Source: an uncultured Lachnospiraceae bacterium
Lineage (GTDB): Bacteria > Bacillota > Clostridia > Lachnospirales > Lachnospiraceae
DNA length: 64,000 bases
Reading direction: 5' to 3'
Assembly (NCBI GenBank): GCA_944381745.1
Contig: CALWMI010000043.1
Coordinates: 1-64,000 of the forward strand
A program made the position numbers and the translations under genes. Positions 1 to 8,889 of the stretch are shown here, one piece after another. Numbering within the stretch: position 1 is the stretch's first letter; every line of letters starts with the position of its first letter. Under the pieces are notes generated by a model, which had not been told where the DNA came from, did not search any database, and saw only the letters and a program-made list of their open reading frames with translations.

Positions 1-795
1 AACCTCTACACCCACGGCGTGGATCCCCGCCTGGATTTCAGCGACATGCCGTCCATCGTGGAGGTGTATGAGAGAGTCACCAGGATGCACGTGTATGAGA
101 GAACCCCCTACGCGGGAGCGCTGGTGTACGCGGCCTTCAGCGGCAGCCATCAGGACGCCATCGCCAAGGGCATGATCTGGAGAAAGGAGCATGGCCTCCA
201 CCGCTGGGATGTGCCCTACATCCCCATCGATCCCACGGACATCGGACGCACCTACGACGCCGACGTGATCCGCATCAACAGCCAGAGCGGCAAGGGCGGC
301 ATCGGCTTCCTCCTGGAGCAGAAGTATGGATTTGTGCTTCCGCCCAAGATGCGGGAGCATTTCGGATATGTGGTCAAGGCGGTTTCCGACCACGCCCACA
401 AGGAAATTCAGCCGGAGGAGGTGCTGGATGTGTTCCGCACCACCTATCTGAACAAGAGAACGCCGGTGGAAGTGAAGAACATGCACTTTATCCAGACCGA
501 CGGCATCGCGGTGACGGTGACCATCCAGACGGCGGACGGCTCTCAGATCGAGGTATCCGCAAGGGGAAATGGACGTCTGGACGCTGTCTGCAACGCGGTG
601 AAGATCGCCACCGGATGGGATTTCACCATCATGACCTACTCCGAGCACAGCTTGGAGCACGGCTCCACCAGTGAGGCGGCCTCCTACGTGGGCCTGCAGT
701 GGGGCGACGGAACTGTGACCTGGGGCGCAGGGACGGACACCGACATTATCCGTGCTGGTATCAAGGCGATGATCAGCGCGGTCAACAATAAATAA
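1..795 (+). CDS. leuA: 2-isopropylmalate synthase, C-terminal part (5' end outside window)
   Basis: The reading frame is open from the first base and ends at TAA 793-795, so only the last 264 residues are present. LeuA condenses acetyl-CoA with 2-oxoisovalerate in the first committed step of leucine synthesis. The visible part holds the end of the catalytic barrel and linker (NLYTHGVDPRLDFSDM, then SGKGGIGFLL) and the C-terminal LeuA dimer/regulatory domain that binds leucine in the family. It is the first visible gene of a leuA-leuC-leuD-leuB run on the same strand. The long spacing of elements resembles the LeuA type 2 subfamily, but the start is not visible, so the subfamily is an inference. 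Confidence 0.93.
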   Translation, partial: NLYTHGVDPRLDFSDMPSIVEVYERVTRMHVYERTPYAGALVYAAFSGSHQDAIAKGMIWRKEHGLHRWDVPYIPIDPTDIGRTYDADVIRINSQSGKGGIGFLLEQKYGFVLPPKMREHFGYVVKAVSDHAHKEIQPEEVLDVFRTTYLNKRTPVEVKNMHFIQTDGIAVTVTIQTADGSQIEVSARGNGRLDAVCNAVKIATGWDFTIMTYSEHSLEHGSTSEAASYVGLQWGDGTVTWGAGTDTDIIRAGIKAMISAVNNK

Positions 796-819
796 TCACA
801 GAGAGGGATGGAGAGAACT

Positions 820-2079
820 ATGGGAATGACAATGACGCAGAAAATTTTGGCCGCCCATGCAGGGCTTGAGACGGTGGAGGCGGGGCAGCTGATCAACGCC
901 AGCTTGGACGAGGTGCTGGGAAACGACATCACCACCCCGGTGGCCATCAACGAGTTCAAGAAGGCCGGCTTCGACAAGGTGTTTGACAACACCCGCATCA
1001 ACATCGTGCTGGACCATTTTGTGCCCAACAAGGACATCAAGGCGGCGGAGCAGTCCAAGCAGTGCCGGGATTTCGCCAACGCGCACGGGATCGTCAATTT
1101 CTTTGATGTTGGGGAGATGGGCATCGAGCACGCCCTCCTCCCGGAGAAGGGCATCGTCACCGCCGGGGACTGCATCATCGGGGCGGACAGCCACACCTGC
1201 ACCTACGGGGCCCTGGGGGCCTTCTCCACAGGGGTGGGCAGCACGGACATGGCGGCGGGCATGGCCACCGGAAAGTGCTGGTTCAAGGTGCCGGCGGCCA
1301 TCCGCATCGTGCTCACGGGAGCCCTTCACCCGGCGGTCAGCGGCAAGGATCTGATCCTCCACATCATCGGAAAGATCGGGGTGGACGGGGCTCTCTACAA
1401 GAGCATGGAGTTCACCGGCCCGGGGGTGGCATCCCTCTCCATGGACGATCGCCTGAGCGTCTGCAACATGGCGGTGGAGGCCGGGGCGAAGAACGGCATT
1501 TTCCCGGTGGACGAGGTCACTGTGGCCTACCTCACCGGGCGCAGCCAGAGACCTTGGACCGTCTACGAGGCGGACGAGGATGCGGTCTACGACGAGACCA
1601 TCGAGATCTGCCTGGATGAGCTGGAGCCCACCGTCTCCTGGCCTCATCTGCCGGAGAACACGAAGCCGGCCTCCCAGGGCAAAGAGATCAAGATCGACCA
1701 GGTGGTGATCGGAAGCTGCACCAACGGCCGGTTGGAGGACATGGAGGCGGCCTGGAAGATTCTGAAGGGAAAACACGTGGCCAAGGGCGTGCGCGCCATC
1801 ATCATCCCCGCCACCATGGCCATCTATCGGGAGTGTTTGGTGAGGGGCTGGACCACGGATTTCGTGGACGCCGGCTGCGTGGTCTCCACCCCCACCTGCG
1901 GCCCCTGCCTGGGCGGCTACATGGGAATTCTGGCGGAGGGAGAGCGGTGCGTCTCCACCACCAACCGCAACTTTGTGGGCCGCATGGGCCACGTGAAGAG
2001 CGAGGTGTACCTGGCCAGCCCGGCCACGGCGGCGGCCAGCGCCCTCACCGGATACATCACCGACCCGCGGACTATCTGA
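820..2079 (+). CDS. leuC: 3-isopropylmalate dehydratase large subunit
   Basis: With LeuD this forms the [4Fe-4S] isopropylmalate isomerase of leucine synthesis. The 419-residue length fits the LeuC/aconitase family. The three cluster cysteines are visible: C300 in GSCTNGR, and C360 and C363 in PTCGPC. ATG codons in frame lie at 808, 820, 826 and 832. I chose 820 because GAGAGGG at 801-807 is directly against 808 but about 12 bases from 820, and because homologues begin [15 protein letters not shown]. It lies 24 bases after leuA and upstream of leuD, and is probably cotranscribed with them. Confidence 0.95.
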   Translation: MGMTMTQKILAAHAGLETVEAGQLINASLDEVLGNDITTPVAINEFKKAGFDKVFDNTRINIVLDHFVPNKDIKAAEQSKQCRDFANAHGIVNFFDVGEMGIEHALLPEKGIVTAGDCIIGADSHTCTYGALGAFSTGVGSTDMAAGMATGKCWFKVPAAIRIVLTGALHPAVSGKDLILHIIGKIGVDGALYKSMEFTGPGVASLSMDDRLSVCNMAVEAGAKNGIFPVDEVTVAYLTGRSQRPWTVYEADEDAVYDETIEICLDELEPTVSWPHLPENTKPASQGKEIKIDQVVIGSCTNGRLEDMEAAWKILKGKHVAKGVRAIIIPATMAIYRECLVRGWTTDFVDAGCVVSTPTCGPCLGGYMGILAEGERCVSTTNRNFVGRMGHVKSEVYLASPATAAASALTGYITDPRTI

Positions 2080-2157
2080 CCGCAGCGTCACGGCAGACAG
2101 GGGAAGGATAAATTTCCCCACCCCATCATTTTGCAGAGAGAAAGGCAGGAAAAATCT

Positions 2158-2640
2158 ATGGAAGCAACAGGATTTGTACATAAATACCCGGACAATGTGG
2201 ACACGGATGTGATCATCCCCGCCCGCTACTTAAACACCCCCGACGCCAAGGAGCTGGCGGCCCACTGCATGGAGGACATCGACCCGGAGTTCATCCACAA
2301 GGTGCAGAAGGGGGACATCATCGTGGGCGGCGCCAACTTCGGCTGCGGCTCCAGCAGGGAGCACGCGCCCCTGGCCATCAAGACGGCGGGCGTCTCCTGC
2401 GTCATCGCCGCCACCTTCGCCAGGATCTTCTACCGCAACTCCATCAACATCGGCCTGCCCATCCTGGAGTGCCCGGCGGCCAGCGCCGCCATCCAGAACG
2501 GGGACAAGGTGAAGGTGGACTTTGACACCGGGGTGATCACCGACGAGACCACGGGGGAGACTTTTCAGGCTCAGCCCTTCCCGCCCTTTATCCAGAACAT
2601 TATCCAGGCCGGCGGCCTGATGAACAGCATCGCGGAGTAG
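2158..2640 (+). CDS. leuD: 3-isopropylmalate dehydratase small subunit
   Basis: This is the swivel-domain partner of LeuC. The 160-residue length is usual for the short LeuD class. It starts [19 protein letters not shown], the typical NxDTDxIIP substrate-loop region, and carries the [10 protein letters not shown] motif near residue 62. The start is ATG 2158 with AGGCAGGA about 8 bases upstream. An upstream TTG in the same frame at 2131 has no good ribosome binding site. The gene is followed after 12 bases by leuB and shares its transcript with leuC. Confidence 0.95.
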   Translation: MEATGFVHKYPDNVDTDVIIPARYLNTPDAKELAAHCMEDIDPEFIHKVQKGDIIVGGANFGCGSSREHAPLAIKTAGVSCVIAATFARIFYRNSINIGLPILECPAASAAIQNGDKVKVDFDTGVITDETTGETFQAQPFPPFIQNIIQAGGLMNSIAE

Positions 2641-2652
2641 GAGGGGACAGTC

Positions 2653-3723
2653 ATGGAAAAACAGATTGCAGTGATCCGGGGAGACGGAATCGGCCCGGAG
2701 ATTGTGGAACAGGCCCTGCGGGTGATGGACGCCGTGGCGGAAAAATACGGCCACACCTTCCGCTATGTGGAGGCGGACATGGGCGGCGTGGCCATCGACC
2801 GGTGGGGGGAGGCCCTGCCGGCGGCGGAGCTGGAGAAATGCATGACCTCAGACAGCGTGCTGCTGGGAGCGGTGGGCGGACCCAAGTGGGACGGGATGCC
2901 CGGGGACAAACGTCCGGAGAAGGGGCTTTTGGCCCTTCGCTCCGCCATGGGCCTCTACTCCAACAACCGTCCGGCCAGACTCTGGCCCCAGCTGGCGGCT
3001 GCCAGCCCCTTAAAGCCGGAGATCGTGGCAAAAGGGATCGATTTTATCGTGGTCAGGGAGCTGATCGGCGGCGTGTACTTCGGGGAGCACCGCACGGAGG
3101 AGGCGGACGGGGAGCTGAAGGCCACGGACGTGATGAGCTACGCGGAGCACGAGATCGAGCGCATCGGCAGAATCGCCTTTGAGACCGCCGGGAAGCGGAG
3201 AAAGAAGGTGACCAGCATCGACAAGGCCAACGTGCTGGACACCAGCCGCCTGTGGAGAAAGGTGATGCACCGCCTGGCCCAGGAGTACCCGGAGATCCAG
3301 TACTCCGATATGCTGGTGGACAACGCCGCCATGCAGATCGCCAAGGACCCCAGCCAGTTTGACGTGGTGGTGACGGAGAACATGTTCGGCGACATTCTCT
3401 CCGACGAGGCCAGCATGATCACCGGCTCCATCGGCATGATCCCGTCCTCCAGCCTGGGGGAGGGGAGCCGGGGACTCTACGAGCCCATCCACGGATCCGC
3501 CCCGGACATCGCGGGGCAGAACAAGGCCAACCCCATCGGCACCATCCTGGCCGCCGCCATGATGCTCAAATACAGCTTTGACATGGACGAGGAGGCGGAG
3601 GCCGTCGAGGCGGCGGTGAGCCGCGTCCTGGATCAGGGGCTGCGCACCGGCGATATGATGGCCGAGGGCTGCACCCTGGTGAGCTGCTCGGAGATGGGGG
3701 ACGCCATTTTAAAGGCTCTGTAG
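2653..3723 (+). CDS. leuB: 3-isopropylmalate dehydrogenase
   Basis: LeuB oxidises and decarboxylates 3-isopropylmalate to 2-oxoisocaproate using NAD, and so completes the leucine-specific pathway. The 356-residue length is typical. Visible family motifs are the N-terminal IRGDGIGPEI, the substrate lysine region SIDKANVL, the metal-binding aspartates in GDILSDEASMITGS, and the NAD-binding GSAPDIAGQNKANPIG region. TAGGAGGGG at 2638-2645 provides the ribosome binding site and overlaps the leuD stop. It is the last gene of the leucine run; no strong terminator follows, only a weak TCACA/TGTGA pair near 3742-3755. Confidence 0.96.
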   Translation: MEKQIAVIRGDGIGPEIVEQALRVMDAVAEKYGHTFRYVEADMGGVAIDRWGEALPAAELEKCMTSDSVLLGAVGGPKWDGMPGDKRPEKGLLALRSAMGLYSNNRPARLWPQLAAASPLKPEIVAKGIDFIVVRELIGGVYFGEHRTEEADGELKATDVMSYAEHEIERIGRIAFETAGKRRKKVTSIDKANVLDTSRLWRKVMHRLAQEYPEIQYSDMLVDNAAMQIAKDPSQFDVVVTENMFGDILSDEASMITGSIGMIPSSSLGEGSRGLYEPIHGSAPDIAGQNKANPIGTILAAAMMLKYSFDMDEEAEAVEAAVSRVLDQGLRTGDMMAEGCTLVSCSEMGDAILKAL

Positions 3724-3840
3724 GAGAAATACTTCGCAGATTCACATTTTTGTGACCCTTTCATCACAATTCAGACACATTTCATTGGTACACTATGGCC
3801 ATGAAATGAAAAAGAGAAAAGGATGAAAGGAGACTTCCGT
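3724..3840 (+). promoter_or_regulatory. leuB-htrA intergenic region with weak promoter
   Basis: The 117-base gap has a -10-like TACACT at 3789-3794 but no convincing -35 at 16-18 bases. It is richer in AT than its flanks and carries repeated TCACA/CACAT words. I infer that htrA transcription starts here, possibly by an activated or alternative-sigma promoter, but the sequence alone does not settle this. Confidence 0.3.
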
Positions 3841-5178
3841 ATGTACGAGGATTTCAACAATTCTGACATTTATAATAATAACGAGGATTCCGGCAACAGC
3901 GTGTTTATCCCGGAGGGACCCCAGAAACCCAAGAAGAAAAGGGGCGGCATGGCCAAGAAGGCGGCCCTGATCACGGCCGCAGCCCTCCTCTTTGGAACGG
4001 TGTCCGGCGGCACCATGGTGGGCATCAATATGGTGGCGGACTACTACAACCGGCAGCAGAACCCCGCCAGGACGGAGCTGACCACGGCCCCGGCGGAGAC
4101 GGAGGCAGCGGCGGACGGCTCAGACGGCGGCAGCCAGACGGTGAGCAGCACCCGGGTGAGCGCCGTGCTGGATGTCTCCGACATCGTGGAGAAGGCCATG
4201 CCGTCGGTGGTGGCCATCAACAACAAGATGCTGCTCCAGAGCAACAACTGGTTCTTCGGCCCCCAGCAGTATGAGGCCACGGGAGCCGGCTCCGGCATCA
4301 TCATCGGGCAGAACGACACGGAGCTTCTGATCGTCACCAACAACCACGTGGTGGAGAACTCCGAGGACCTTCAGGTGGTGTTCATCGACAACCAGGCGGT
4401 GGAGGCCAAGATCAAGGGCACGGACGTGGAGAATGACCTGGCGGTGGTGGCGGTTCCCCTGGAGAACATTCCGGCGGACACCATGAGCCAGATTTCCATC
4501 GCCACCATGGGGGACTCCGACAGCCTGAAGGTGGGCCAGGGAGTCATCGCCATCGGCAACGCCCTGGGCTACGGACAGTCCGTGACGGTGGGCTACATCA
4601 GCGCCCTGGACCGGGAGGTGCGCACCAGCGACGACAATATCACCAGGAACCTGCTCCAGACGGATGCGGCCATCAACCCCGGCAACAGCGGCGGCGCGCT
4701 GCTGAACATGAAGGGGGAGGTCATCGGCATCAACTCCGCCAAGTATTCCGACACGGACGTGGAGGGCATGGGGTACGCCATCCCCATCACGGCGGTGCAG
4801 GACATCATCAACGACCTGATGAACACCAAGACCCGCACGGAGGTGGACCAGAGCAAGCAGGGCTATCTGGGCATCCAGGGCCTGACCATCGACGAGACCT
4901 ATTCCTCCACCTTCGGAATGCCCCAGGGCGTCTACGTGTACGAGATCATTGAGGGCGGTGCGGCCTCCAAGACGGATCTGCAGGCCAAGGACATCATCAC
5001 CAAATTTGACGGCTCCTCCGTCCGCACCATGGAGGATCTCCAGCAGATGCTCACCTACTACGAGGGCGGGGATACGGTGACCCTGACGGTTCAGAGGCTG
5101 GAGAACGGCCAGTACGTGGAGCACGAGATCTCCATCACCCTGGACTACAAGCCGGCGGAGGACGCGGTGCAGAACTGA
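3841..5178 (+). CDS. htrA: HtrA/DegP-type membrane-anchored serine protease
   Basis: This is a surface quality-control protease of 445 residues. Order of parts: a cytoplasmic N-terminal stretch rich in Asn and Asp; one membrane anchor at about residues 40-62; an acidic, Thr-rich linker; a trypsin-like domain with H169 (TNNHVVEN), D199 (ENDLAVVAV) and S283 (NPGNSGGALL); and one PDZ domain from about 340 on. The complete triad implies activity. The start is ATG 3841 with AAAGGAG at 3826-3832. An earlier ATG at 3823 lies on that ribosome binding site and is less likely. It appears to be a single-gene unit before the thiamine promoter. Confidence 0.93.
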   Translation: MYEDFNNSDIYNNNEDSGNSVFIPEGPQKPKKKRGGMAKKAALITAAALLFGTVSGGTMVGINMVADYYNRQQNPARTELTTAPAETEAAADGSDGGSQTVSSTRVSAVLDVSDIVEKAMPSVVAINNKMLLQSNNWFFGPQQYEATGAGSGIIIGQNDTELLIVTNNHVVENSEDLQVVFIDNQAVEAKIKGTDVENDLAVVAVPLENIPADTMSQISIATMGDSDSLKVGQGVIAIGNALGYGQSVTVGYISALDREVRTSDDNITRNLLQTDAAINPGNSGGALLNMKGEVIGINSAKYSDTDVEGMGYAIPITAVQDIINDLMNTKTRTEVDQSKQGYLGIQGLTIDETYSSTFGMPQGVYVYEIIEGGAASKTDLQAKDIITKFDGSSVRTMEDLQQMLTYYEGGDTVTLTVQRLENGQYVEHEISITLDYKPAEDAVQN

Positions 5179-5215
5179 GCGGCGCCCAGACGGTTCATTC
5201 ACAAAAATAAATATC

Positions 5216-5244
5216 TTGCCTCCCATTTTCTTCGGTGCTATAAT
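5216..5244 (+). promoter_or_regulatory. Vegetative promoter of the thiamine operon
   Basis: TTGCCT at 5216-5221 and TATAAT at 5239-5244 are separated by 17 bases. It lies just upstream of the TPP aptamer, so transcription should begin near 5251. Confidence 0.8.
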
Positions 5245-5255
5245 CTAAGAAAATG

Positions 5256-5350
5256 AGAACGGGGAGCTTGCCGGGAGCAGGCTGAGAGGAAACTGGACTG
5301 TTTCGACCCGATGACCTGATGTGGGTAATGCCAACGTAGGGACCTGAGGC
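5256..5350 (+). ncRNA. TPP riboswitch (THI element)
   Basis: The conserved THI-box blocks appear in order: CGGGGAGC near 5259, GGCTGAGAG at about 5280, ACCTGATGTGGGTAATGCC from 5314, and the closing CGTAGGGA. Downstream genes are all thiamine salvage genes, which fits. In the known family, thiamine pyrophosphate binding switches expression off. The hairpin that follows at 5360-5386 is the likely switching element. Confidence 0.95.
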
Positions 5351-5359
5351 GATGTGGAG

Positions 5360-5386
5360 AGAGGACATGCGTTGCATGTCCTCTTT
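5360..5386 (+). terminator. Riboswitch-linked hairpin, probable attenuator
   Basis: GAGGACATGC at 5361-5370 pairs perfectly with GCATGTCCTC at 5374-5383 over a 3-base loop and is followed by a short TTT. It sits between the TPP aptamer and the thiW ribosome binding site. The T-run is short, so its efficiency is uncertain. Confidence 0.65.
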
Positions 5387-5420
5387 GCAGTATAGTTTTC
5401 CCCCGGGAAGGAGGATACAG

Positions 5421-5945
5421 ATGATAAGAAGAGGCAGAAAATCGTTCAATGTGAAAAAGCTGGCGGCAGCAGGGCTGCTCACTGCGGTGGCGGTGGCGTG
5501 CTCGCCCTTCAGCATTCCGGTGGGGGCTTCCCAGTGCTTTCCGGTGCAGCACATGGTGAATGTGCTGGCGGCGGTGTTCCTGGGGCCCTGGTACGGGGTG
5601 GCCATGGCCTTTGTCACCAGTCTGATCCGGAATATGCTGGGGACGGGGAGCCTGCTGGCCTTCCCGGGGAGCATGTGCGGCGCCCTGCTCTGCGGCCTGG
5701 CCTTCGCGGGGACTAAGCGGCTGTGGCTGACCTACGCGGCGGAGGTCCTCGGCACGGGAGTTCTGGGCGGCCTGGCGGCCTGGCCGGTGGCGGTCCTGGT
5801 GATGGGCAAGGAGGCGGCTCTGTTCGCCTACGTGCTGCCGTTTCTGGTGTCCACCGTGGGCGGCACAGCCATCGCCGCAGCGGTGATCGCCGTGCTCCGC
5901 AGAAACGGGGGCTTCGCCTTCATGAAAGAGGCGGTGAGGCGATGA
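5421..5945 (+). CDS. thiW: Energy-coupling factor S component ThiW
   Basis: A 174-residue hydrophobic protein with about five membrane segments. ThiW proteins are predicted ECF-transporter substrate-binding subunits for the thiazole precursor of thiamine. The family look is clear in the N-terminal region (SPFSIPVGASQCFPVQH, then FLGPWYGVAMAF). The start is ATG 5421 with GGAAGGAGG just upstream. No ECF ATPase or EcfT genes lie nearby, so it probably shares a common energising module encoded elsewhere. The TPP riboswitch in front and thiM directly behind support the substrate assignment. Its stop overlaps the thiM start (ATGA at 5942-5945). Confidence 0.9.
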   Translation: MIRRGRKSFNVKKLAAAGLLTAVAVACSPFSIPVGASQCFPVQHMVNVLAAVFLGPWYGVAMAFVTSLIRNMLGTGSLLAFPGSMCGALLCGLAFAGTKRLWLTYAAEVLGTGVLGGLAAWPVAVLVMGKEAALFAYVLPFLVSTVGGTAIAAAVIAVLRRNGGFAFMKEAVRR

Positions 5946-6793
5946 GCCGGGAGCAGTCCGGGATCCGGGCATGGAGGGACGAGGACCTTGGGCGGCTCCT
6001 GGCCCAGGTGAGGGATCGGCGCCCCAGGGTGCACTGCATCACCAACCTGGCGGCGGGGCCGGACGTGGCCAACATTCTGCTGGCGGCTGGCGCCGCCCCC
6101 ATCCTGGCTCAGGCCAGGGAGGAGGCGGGGGAGATCGCCGCGGCCTGCAGCGCCGCGGTGTTAAACTTCGGAACCCCTGACCGGGAGAAGCTGGAGGCGA
6201 TCCGGGCCGCCGGCAGGCGTGCGAAGGAGGCGGGAGTGCCGGTGATCGCGGACCCGGTGGGAGCGGGGGCCAGCCCCTGGAGAAGGGAGCGGATCCTGGA
6301 GATCCTGGACGAGATCCGGCCGGATGTGATCCACTGCAATTTCTCCGAGGCCCTGGTGCTCCTGGGCAATCCCCGGGAATTTCACGGGGTGGACAGCGCC
6401 CAGGCCGGTCTGGAGGAGCGGTTGGCGGCCGCCGCCGGCACGGCGGAGAAGTACGGCTGCGCGGTGCTCCTAAGCGGGCGGGAGGACGTGGCCGCGGGGG
6501 AGGGCATGACCCGGGTGATCCGCGGCGGCAGCCAGGCCATGGGGCTGATCACCGGCACCGGCTGCATGCTCTCGGCCCTGATCGGCGCCTTCTGCGGCGC
6601 CCAGGGGAGGGAGAGCCGGGATCTGCTCGCCGGTGCGACGGCGGCTTCCTCCTTCTGGAAGGCCTGCGGGGAGGCGGCGTGGAGGCAGACAGAGAAGGCC
6701 GGCGGCGGCGCGGGAACCTTTCACGTGAAATTGTTCGACGCGGCCAGCCAGATGAGAGAATGGAGGGAAGACATTGAAGATATCGGCAGATAG
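5942..6793 (+). CDS. thiM: Hydroxyethylthiazole kinase
   Basis: ThiM phosphorylates 4-methyl-5-(2-hydroxyethyl)thiazole to feed thiamine phosphate synthesis by salvage. The 283-residue protein has the ribokinase-like family features VHCITNLAAGPDVAN at the N-terminus, the VIADPVGAGA segment, and the anion-hole/catalytic GTGCMLSALIGAF near residue 208. The usual family wording is NxVxxxxxAN; here the Asn-Ala-Leu-like middle is varied. Translation is coupled to thiW by a 4-base overlap, and the gene overlaps the start of thiED by 20 bases. Confidence 0.93.
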   Translation: MSREQSGIRAWRDEDLGRLLAQVRDRRPRVHCITNLAAGPDVANILLAAGAAPILAQAREEAGEIAAACSAAVLNFGTPDREKLEAIRAAGRRAKEAGVPVIADPVGAGASPWRRERILEILDEIRPDVIHCNFSEALVLLGNPREFHGVDSAQAGLEERLAAAAGTAEKYGCAVLLSGREDVAAGEGMTRVIRGGSQAMGLITGTGCMLSALIGAFCGAQGRESRDLLAGATAASSFWKACGEAAWRQTEKAGGGAGTFHVKLFDAASQMREWREDIEDIGR

Positions 6794-8216
6794 AATGAGG
6801 CTTTACGCGGTGACGGACCGGTCCTGGCTGAAGGGCGGGGAGACCCTGGAGAAGGCAGTTCAGGCCGCCCTGGCGGGGGGAGTCACCATCCTGCAGCTGC
6901 GGGAGAAGCACGCATCCCACGGGGAGCTGGTGGCGGCGGCCAGGAGGCTGAAGCCGGTCTGTGAAGCATACGGGGTGCCCCTGATCATCGACGACGACGT
7001 GGAGGCGGTTCTGGAATCCGGGGCGGACGGAGTCCATGTGGGCCAGGAGGACATGGCTGTGGCGGAGGCCAGGCGCATTTTGGGGCCGGACAAGATCATC
7101 GGGGCCAGCGCCCACAGCGAGGCGGAGGCCAGGGAGGCCGTCCGCCAGGGGGCGGATTATCTGGGGTGCGGCGCGGTGTTCGCCACGGCCACCAAGAACG
7201 ACACCACCCCCCTGTCCAGGGAGGAGCTCAGGAGGATCTGCCGCTCCGTGGAGGTGCCGGCGGTGGCCATCGGCGGCATCACGGAGGCCAACTGCATGGA
7301 GCTGGCGGCGTCGGGAATCGCGGGAATCGCCGTGGTCAGCGCCATCTTCGCCGCGGAGGACAAGAGGGCGGCGGCCCGCAGGCTGCGGCTTCTGGCGGAG
7401 CGGATTGCCGGGAAGAGGCGGGCGGTGCTCACCATCGCGGGCAGCGACTGCAGCGGCGGCGCGGGGATCCAGGCGGATTTGAAGACCATGCTGGCCAACG
7501 GGGTCTACGGCATGAGCGCCATCACGGCCCTCACCGCCCAGAACACCACCGGCGTATACGGGATCCTGGAGTCCACGCCGGAATTTCTCGCCTCCCAGCT
7601 GGACTGCATCTTCGGTGACATCCGCCCGGACGCGGTGAAGACGGGGATGGTCAGCAGCGCGGGCCTGATCCGGGTGATCGGTGAGAGATTGAAGGAGTAC
7701 GGGGCGGAGCACATCGTGGTGGACCCGGTGATGGTGTCCACCAGCGGCTCCAAGCTCCTTCAGGAGGAGGCGATGGAGGCGCTGACCTCCGTGCTTCTGC
7801 CCATGGCGGAGGTGATCACCCCCAACATCCCGGAGGCGGAGGTCCTCTCGGGCATGGAGATCGCCTCGGCGGCAGATATGGAGACGGCGGCGGAGAAGAT
7901 TTTCCGCGCCTACGGCTGCGCCGTCCTCTGCAAGGGGGGACACAGCTTAAACGACGCCAACGACCTGCTCTGCGACGGGGAGGGCTGCACCTGGTTTGCG
8001 GGGAGGAAGATCGACAACCCCAACACCCACGGAACTGGCTGCACCCTGTCCAGCGCCATCGCTGCCAACTTGGCCAAGGGCATGGAGCTCAGGGAGGCGG
8101 TGGCTGTGGCGAAGGAATATATTTCCGGGGCTTTGGCGGCGGGACTGGATCTGGGAAAGGGATCCGGCCCATTGGACCACGGATTCGCGGTGGATTTCAG
8201 CGGAAAAACAGAGTGA
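6774..8216 (+). CDS. thiED: Bifunctional thiamine phosphate synthase / HMP(-P) kinase (ThiE-ThiD fusion)
   Basis: A 480-residue fusion. Residues 1 to about 213 are a ThiE barrel (LYAVTD, ILQLREK, DGVHVGQED, GxGAVFATATK, AIGGI). Residues about 220-475 are ThiD (TIAGSDCSGGAGIQADLKT, DPVMVSTSG, TPNIPEAEVL, NTHGTGCTLSSAIA). Together they phosphorylate the pyrimidine moiety and join it to thiazole phosphate. TTG 6774 is preferred as start because GGAGGGAAG ends about 6 bases before it; the alternative ATG 6795 has no such site. With thiW and thiM it gives a salvage-only set; no thiC or thiG is in the window. Confidence 0.93.
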   Translation: MKISADRMRLYAVTDRSWLKGGETLEKAVQAALAGGVTILQLREKHASHGELVAAARRLKPVCEAYGVPLIIDDDVEAVLESGADGVHVGQEDMAVAEARRILGPDKIIGASAHSEAEAREAVRQGADYLGCGAVFATATKNDTTPLSREELRRICRSVEVPAVAIGGITEANCMELAASGIAGIAVVSAIFAAEDKRAAARRLRLLAERIAGKRRAVLTIAGSDCSGGAGIQADLKTMLANGVYGMSAITALTAQNTTGVYGILESTPEFLASQLDCIFGDIRPDAVKTGMVSSAGLIRVIGERLKEYGAEHIVVDPVMVSTSGSKLLQEEAMEALTSVLLPMAEVITPNIPEAEVLSGMEIASAADMETAAEKIFRAYGCAVLCKGGHSLNDANDLLCDGEGCTWFAGRKIDNPNTHGTGCTLSSAIAANLAKGMELREAVAVAKEYISGALAAGLDLGKGSGPLDHGFAVDFSGKTE

Positions 8217-8235
8217 AGACACATGGAGGATGACA

Positions 8236-8889
8236 ATGATCAAGAATATAGTGTTTGACATGGGGAACGTGCTGGTGGCCTACGACGAGGATCTGACCTG
8301 CCGTCAGTTCATGGAGGAGGGGACGGAGGAGTATGGCCGGGTGAAGGCCGCCGTGTTCGGCTCCCAGGAGTGGGTGCTCTTGGACATGGGGGTGATCTCC
8401 GAGGAGGAGGGCCTGCGCCGGATGAAGAACCGCCTGAAGACGGACCGGGAGAGGGAGCTGGCGGAGAAATGCTTCCGCCACTGGCATGAATTCTGCATGT
8501 GGACCATCCCGGGAGCGGCGGAGGTCATCCGGGAATTGAAGGGGAGGGGGTACGGCATTTACCTGTGCTCCAATGCCTCCGTGCGCCTTCTGACCTGCTA
8601 TCCCCAGGTGATTCCGGCGGTGGACTGCTTCGACGGCATCCTGTTCTCCGCGGAGGAGAAACTGATAAAGCCCCAGAGGGAGCTCTACCAGAGATTCTTC
8701 GAGCGGTTTGGGCTGAGGGCGGAGGAGTGCTTCTTCGTGGACGATCAGCCGGTGAACATTGAGGGGGCGGCAGCCTGCGGAATGCAGGGCTGCTGCCATG
8801 AGAAGGCGGAGGACGCCTCCACCCTGAGAAGAGAGCTGGAGGAGTTCCTTATGCCTCCCAGCGGCCAGACGCCCCGCAGGGGAGAATGA
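8236..8889 (+). CDS. HAD-superfamily hydrolase (YihX-like)
   Basis: A 217-residue haloacid dehalogenase-like phosphatase. Motif I is FDMGNVLVAYD, motif II lies in LCSNAS, the motif III lysine in KLIKPQRELY, and motif IV is FVDDQPVNIEGA. The DxGNV form fits the YihX/sugar-phosphatase subgroup rather than classic DxDxT enzymes. ATG 8236 has GGAGGA 5 bases upstream; ATG 8230 would be too close to it. It follows thiED by 19 bases, so it may be cotranscribed under the TPP switch and could be the missing thiamine-phosphate phosphatase, but this is only inference from position. Its 3' end overlaps a convergent gene by 41 bases. Confidence 0.88.
   Translation: MIKNIVFDMGNVLVAYDEDLTCRQFMEEGTEEYGRVKAAVFGSQEWVLLDMGVISEEEGLRRMKNRLKTDRERELAEKCFRHWHEFCMWTIPGAAEVIRELKGRGYGIYLCSNASVRLLTCYPQVIPAVDCFDGILFSAEEKLIKPQRELYQRFFERFGLRAEECFFVDDQPVNIEGAAACGMQGCCHEKAEDASTLRRELEEFLMPPSGQTPRRGE

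Noticed and set aside
796..2181. Long minus-strand open frame opposite leuC
   Set aside because: It mirrors a well-supported leuC, has no ribosome binding site and a His/Gly/Arg-rich composition typical of the antisense of GC-rich genes.
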